DNA from: Isotricha intestinalis
Taxonomy: Eukaryota; Ciliophora; Litostomatea; Vestibuliferida; Isotrichidae
Direction: 5' to 3'
Assembly: GCA_023807065.1 (NCBI GenBank)
Contig: JAJJLU010003511.1
Location: 1 to 63,866 of the forward strand
Length of the DNA: 63,866 bases
Both the position numbers and the translations under genes were made by a program. Below the pieces are notes generated by a model. The model worked only from the letters and a program-made list of their open reading frames with translations, was not told the DNA's origin and did no database searches. The first letter of the stretch is position 1; every line of letters starts with the position of its first letter. Positions 61,004-63,866 of this stretch are shown here, in pieces.

Positions 61004-61901
61004 AATAAAATTATTATTGAATATGAATGAGTATTTTTATAAATAAATGAGAGTAATGTTTGAATTTGAAAATATTGTATTAAACTTATATATTATATTA
61101 TTATTTAATAACTTTTACTTAACTGTAATTTTTGATATATATGTAAAAAAGGATTTAAAAATAATGTTAATAAATTTAATGAACATTTTAATATATTATA
61201 AACTTTTAAATAAATATCATAAAATCTTAACAAACTAATTTACTTTATTTATTCTTTATCTTTTAATTCAATTGAAGAAATATAATTTTCTGGCCTTTAA
61301 TATTTTATAAAATAATTTATTCATTATTTGAACTATTTGAGTCAAAACCAAATTTTAATTTAATTAATATTATAAATCAATATGTTGTTGCTTTCTTAAA
61401 AAAAATGTAATTGAATTTAAAAATTTTTTTAATTTAAATTTTATTTATTTTCTATGAAATTATTAAAGAAAATAAATGAATCATAATTTTATCATTGCAA
61501 GTTCTTTATAATCCCTTTAATTTTTCATTTTTTTATAAAAGTATAAATATGAACTTTAATATAATTATTTTATCATAAAAATATTATAAATAAATAAATT
61601 ACATTTTAAATATTTAAAAAGATTAAATATAAAACAACAATCATAAATAAATTTCTAATAATTATTAAATTTTAATATAAATTAATAAATTAATATTAAT
61701 TAAAAAAAAAAAAATTAAATAAAAAAATAATAAACCCAAAAATCCCAAAATTCTCTAAATAAAATGTATAAAAAATACCCCATCAATTAATAGAAAATCC
61801 CTATCTGTAAATTAAGTCTTAATCAAACAAAAATAATTAACCTCCAAAAAATATATAAAAATTCAAAAAAAAAAATAAAAAATAAAAATAAAAAAAAAAT
61901 T
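61004..61901. other. Intergenic region, about 900 bp, calmodulin promoter
   Basis: AT-rich upstream region of calmodulin. A 63-codon frame at 61047 is compositionally unlike the genes and likely chance. Positions 61730-61830 are C-containing (AAAAATCCCAAAATTC, ACCTCC) and the last 40 bases before the ATG are almost pure A, a likely 5' leader. Confidence 0.4.
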
Positions 61902-62351
61902 ATGACTGACCAACTTCAAGAAGAAAAAGTAACAGAATGTAAAGAAGTTTTCGATTTATTTGATAAAGACAAAGATGGTTCAATAACAACAAAAGAATTA
62001 GGAGATGTAATGCGTGCATTAGGAGCTAATCCAACTCAAGCAGAATTACAAGAAATGATAAATGAAGTTGACCAAGATGGTTCTGGAAAAATAGAATTTA
62101 AAGAATTTTTAGATTTATTTGCTAAAAAAATGAAAGATCCTGATACAGAAGAAGATCTTATTGAAGCTTTTAAAATTTTCGATAAAGATGGTAATGGTGT
62201 TATTTCTGCAAATGAATTAAGACATGTTATGACCACTTTAGGAGAAAGATTAACTGAAGAAGAAGCTGATGAAATGATTAGGGAAGCTGATATTGATGGT
62301 GATGGATTCATTAATTATCATGAATTTGTTAAAATTATGATGACTAAGTAA
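61902..62351 (+). CDS. CaM: Calmodulin
   Basis: This 149-aa protein is the exact calmodulin length, with four EF-hand loops at 21-32 ([12 protein letters not shown]), 57-68 ([12 protein letters not shown]), 94-105 ([12 protein letters not shown]) and 130-141 ([12 protein letters not shown]), all with intact calcium ligands. Calmodulin is the general Ca2+ sensor, in ciliates acting on ciliary motility and ion channels. The C-lobe is nearly canonical. The N-lobe is more divergent ([32 protein letters not shown]), so a calmodulin-like or centrin-like paralogue was considered, but the length and linker fit calmodulin. Single exon, TAA stop. Confidence 0.95.
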   Translation: MTDQLQEEKVTECKEVFDLFDKDKDGSITTKELGDVMRALGANPTQAELQEMINEVDQDGSGKIEFKEFLDLFAKKMKDPDTEEDLIEAFKIFDKDGNGVISANELRHVMTTLGERLTEEEADEMIREADIDGDGFINYHEFVKIMMTK

Positions 62352-62643
62352 AATTTTTTTTCTTTTTTTTTGTTTATTTATTATTCATTGATTATTTAAA
62401 TTTTAAATTGTTTTTTTTTGTTTTACTTTTTTTCTATTTTTTTTAAGAGAGATTTATTTGGGTTTTTAAATAAAATAAAAGATTTATAATTTTTGGTTCA
62501 TTATACTTTAAAACAAAAAAATTTTAAATAATGTAGTGAATAATTTCAAAATAATATCAAATTTTTAATTAAACATTTTATGGAGTTATTGTAATAATAC
62601 AAATAGAGATATATTTTAAACACATATTTATAATATATTATGA

Positions 62644-63590
62644 ATCAGATGATAATATTGAAATTTAAATTAGTCTCCGATTCATAATCTGAACTACCTA
62701 CGATTAAAATAATATTTGTTTCTTCTTCATTTTCGTCATTATTGTCATTATTACTTGTTTCATTTTTTTGTCTCTTTTCTCTTTTATCAACTTTATCTTA
62801 TTTAATATAGAATTTGACATAAATCATTTTAATGAAATAATTTATTATCCTTTATTCATATCATAATAAGGTAAATTAGTATTATATTTAGCTTTAAAAT
62901 TAGTGTGATTTATTTGTTCTTTAGATATAATATTATCATATTGAGTAAAATTAAAATGACTTTCTCCATTAAAATATTGGTAATTTTAATGTAATGTTTT
63001 TAAGATTAGAATCTATTGTTATTAATGATATTTTTAGGTGTACATCAAAATGAAAAATAAATGGAGTAAGTCTTACATAATCATTAAGACTTTCAGATGA
63101 CAATTATTTTCATGAATATATTCATTTGAATCTGATTTATTCAATATTTCATCTTTAAATCCAATTAATTCATTATTTGTACTTTTTATTAAAAAACTAT
63201 ATGAACAATTACTATTAAATCTACTAGGAATTCATATTATTTCTGAAAGAAAATTAAATAATTATCATTTATATATTTAATTTTTACATATAATGTTAAT
63301 TCATAATTATTTAGTATTACATTAACATAAATTTTAAAAGTTTTATCAGATATTTGAAAAGCATCAATTGTATTAATAATTTCTCTTTTATCATTTCTCA
63401 TTTCAAAATTACAATCACCAAATAAACTTGCTATTCATTTTTTATTTAATGGTAATCCTCACCATAATAATATCTTTCTTCAATATTAAGCCCTTTTATT
63501 ATATATGATATAATTTCAATAATTCCATCATCAACTATAATTTGGGTTGATGTTGATTTAAATATAAAAAAGTTAAGCAATTTTACCCTT
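62644..63590 (-). pseudogene. Decayed protein-coding gene, family unknown
   Basis: Minus-strand segments read as protein in different frames: STSTQIIVDDGIIEIISYII, KKWIASLFGDCNFEMRNDK, DAFQISDKTFKIYVNVILNN, YVRLTPFIFHFDVHLKISL, SHFNFTQYDNIISKEQ and an acidic end NDENEEETN. Frame changes and TAA/TAG/TGA codons separate them. Codon choice in the segments resembles the intact genes, so this looks like a recently broken gene about 310 codons long. No family recognised. It lies downstream of the partial cyclin on the same strand. Confidence 0.5.
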
Positions 63591-63698
63591 TTAATTATTA
63601 ATTCTATTTTTATACATATTTCAATGATATAAAATATTTGAACAATTAATTTTATTAAAATAAACTATTTTATGTAATAATTATACTTGAAACATTTT

Positions 63699-63866
63699 TT
63701 ACTCATCTTCTACATTTTTTATATAATCATAATATCTTATAAATAATTCATCACTTACATATAAATTAAAATCAATTAAAGATAAAAATTCATATTCTAA
63801 ATTATTAATTTCTTTTTGTGTAACTCCTCCAACTTTAGAATAAAAAGTATTAGAAAAATTAATCAT
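63699..63866 (-). CDS. Pho80-type (P/U-type) cyclin, C-terminal part, cut by the window edge
   Basis: Fifty-five codons run from the window edge to a TAA. NTFYSKVGGVTQKEINNLEY followed by EFLSLIDFNLYVSDELFIRY matches the last helices of the cyclin box of PHO80/PCL and CYC2-like protist cyclins (pattern YAKVGG...E.NxLExEFLxLIDFxL). These cyclins activate Pho85/CDK-type kinases. The rest of the gene lies outside the window; the ATG at the very edge is probably internal. Confidence 0.8.
   Translation of the reverse strand: MINFSNTFYSKVGGVTQKEINNLEYEFLSLIDFNLYVSDELFIRYYDYIKNVEDE

Noticed and set aside
61047..61238. 63-codon ORF between the CaaX gene and calmodulin
   Set aside because: Short and compositionally random; no supporting motif.
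1..63866. Whole-window use of a ciliate code (TAA/TAG = Gln) or TGA = Trp
   Set aside because: VPS13, PP1, calmodulin and others run for thousands of codons without internal TAA/TAG/TGA and end at these codons at family-expected positions.
1..63866. CRISPR arrays, bacterial operons, tRNA or rRNA genes, transposase genes
   Set aside because: No regularly spaced repeats, no GC-rich tRNA or rRNA blocks and no transposase or integrase motifs were seen.

Overview
The window is extremely AT-rich nuclear DNA from a flagellated or ciliated protist. It is eukaryotic: there are spliceosomal introns, VPS13, calmodulin, PP1 and a Tctex1 dynein light chain, and no operons or Shine-Dalgarno sites. The gene set points most strongly to a ciliate. 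It includes a TmcB-like giant PAS membrane protein, a long cyclic-nucleotide-gated channel, a plant/alveolate-type vacuolar sorting receptor, SPEF1, a GTSF1-like CHHC protein and Asn/Lys-rich hypothetical proteins. Stop-codon use is standard. About 30 intact genes end in TAA or, in four cases, TGA, and none that I checked ends in TAG. Conserved genes encode Gln as CAA and Trp as TGG. The Bud32 gene ends in TGA exactly at the family's C-terminal motif. This excludes Tetrahymena/Paramecium-type codes for the intact genes. Two supported introns of 26 and 68 nt do not resemble the 15-nt introns of heterotrichs. A standard-code ciliate such as a litostome would fit, but this is inference and the species cannot be named from the sequence.

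Layout. 1-3.9 kb is a gene graveyard: an antisense MORN fragment, a truncated and frameshifted DENND4-like pseudogene, and a broken MORN-repeat gene, followed by a perfect 15-bp hairpin. 4.3-10.5 kb has an arginase-family enzyme, small unknown genes (one with a 26-nt intron) and a SPEF1-like microtubule protein. 11-19.5 kb has a CNG/HCN-like channel, a coiled-coil protein and a PUF RNA-binding protein. 20-25 kb has a Sec14 lipid-transfer protein, a RING-SPRY protein, a Tctex1 light chain and an unknown. 25-36 kb has the TmcB-like PAS protein, a tiny membrane protein, the GTSF1-like protein, Bud32, a myristoylated AGC (YANK-like) kinase and a ubiquitin-like/acidic protein. 37-47 kb has a ZNF706-like frame interrupted only by stop codons and a single-exon 9.1-kb VPS13 gene. 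47-62 kb has repeat and coiled-coil proteins, PP1, two predicted acylated or prenylated small proteins, a RING-H2 membrane protein, a FANCM/Hef helicase, a vacuolar sorting receptor and calmodulin. The right edge has a decayed gene and the C-terminus of a Pho80-type cyclin.

The genes do not form one pathway. Recurrent themes are cilia (SPEF1, DYNLT, repeat proteins), membrane traffic and lipid transfer (VPS13, Sec14, VSR, the decayed DENN protein), Ca2+/cyclic-nucleotide/phosphorylation signalling (calmodulin, channel, YANK-like kinase, PP1 and two proteins with possible PP1-docking motifs), and genome or RNA maintenance (FANCM, GTSF1-like, PUF, Bud32). Several gene pairs are head-to-head with only 36-124 bp between start codons. 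The most unusual signals are the ZNF706-like frame with in-frame TAA/TGA codons and no indel, the GTSF1-like small-RNA factor, and a GC-rich island inside VPS13.
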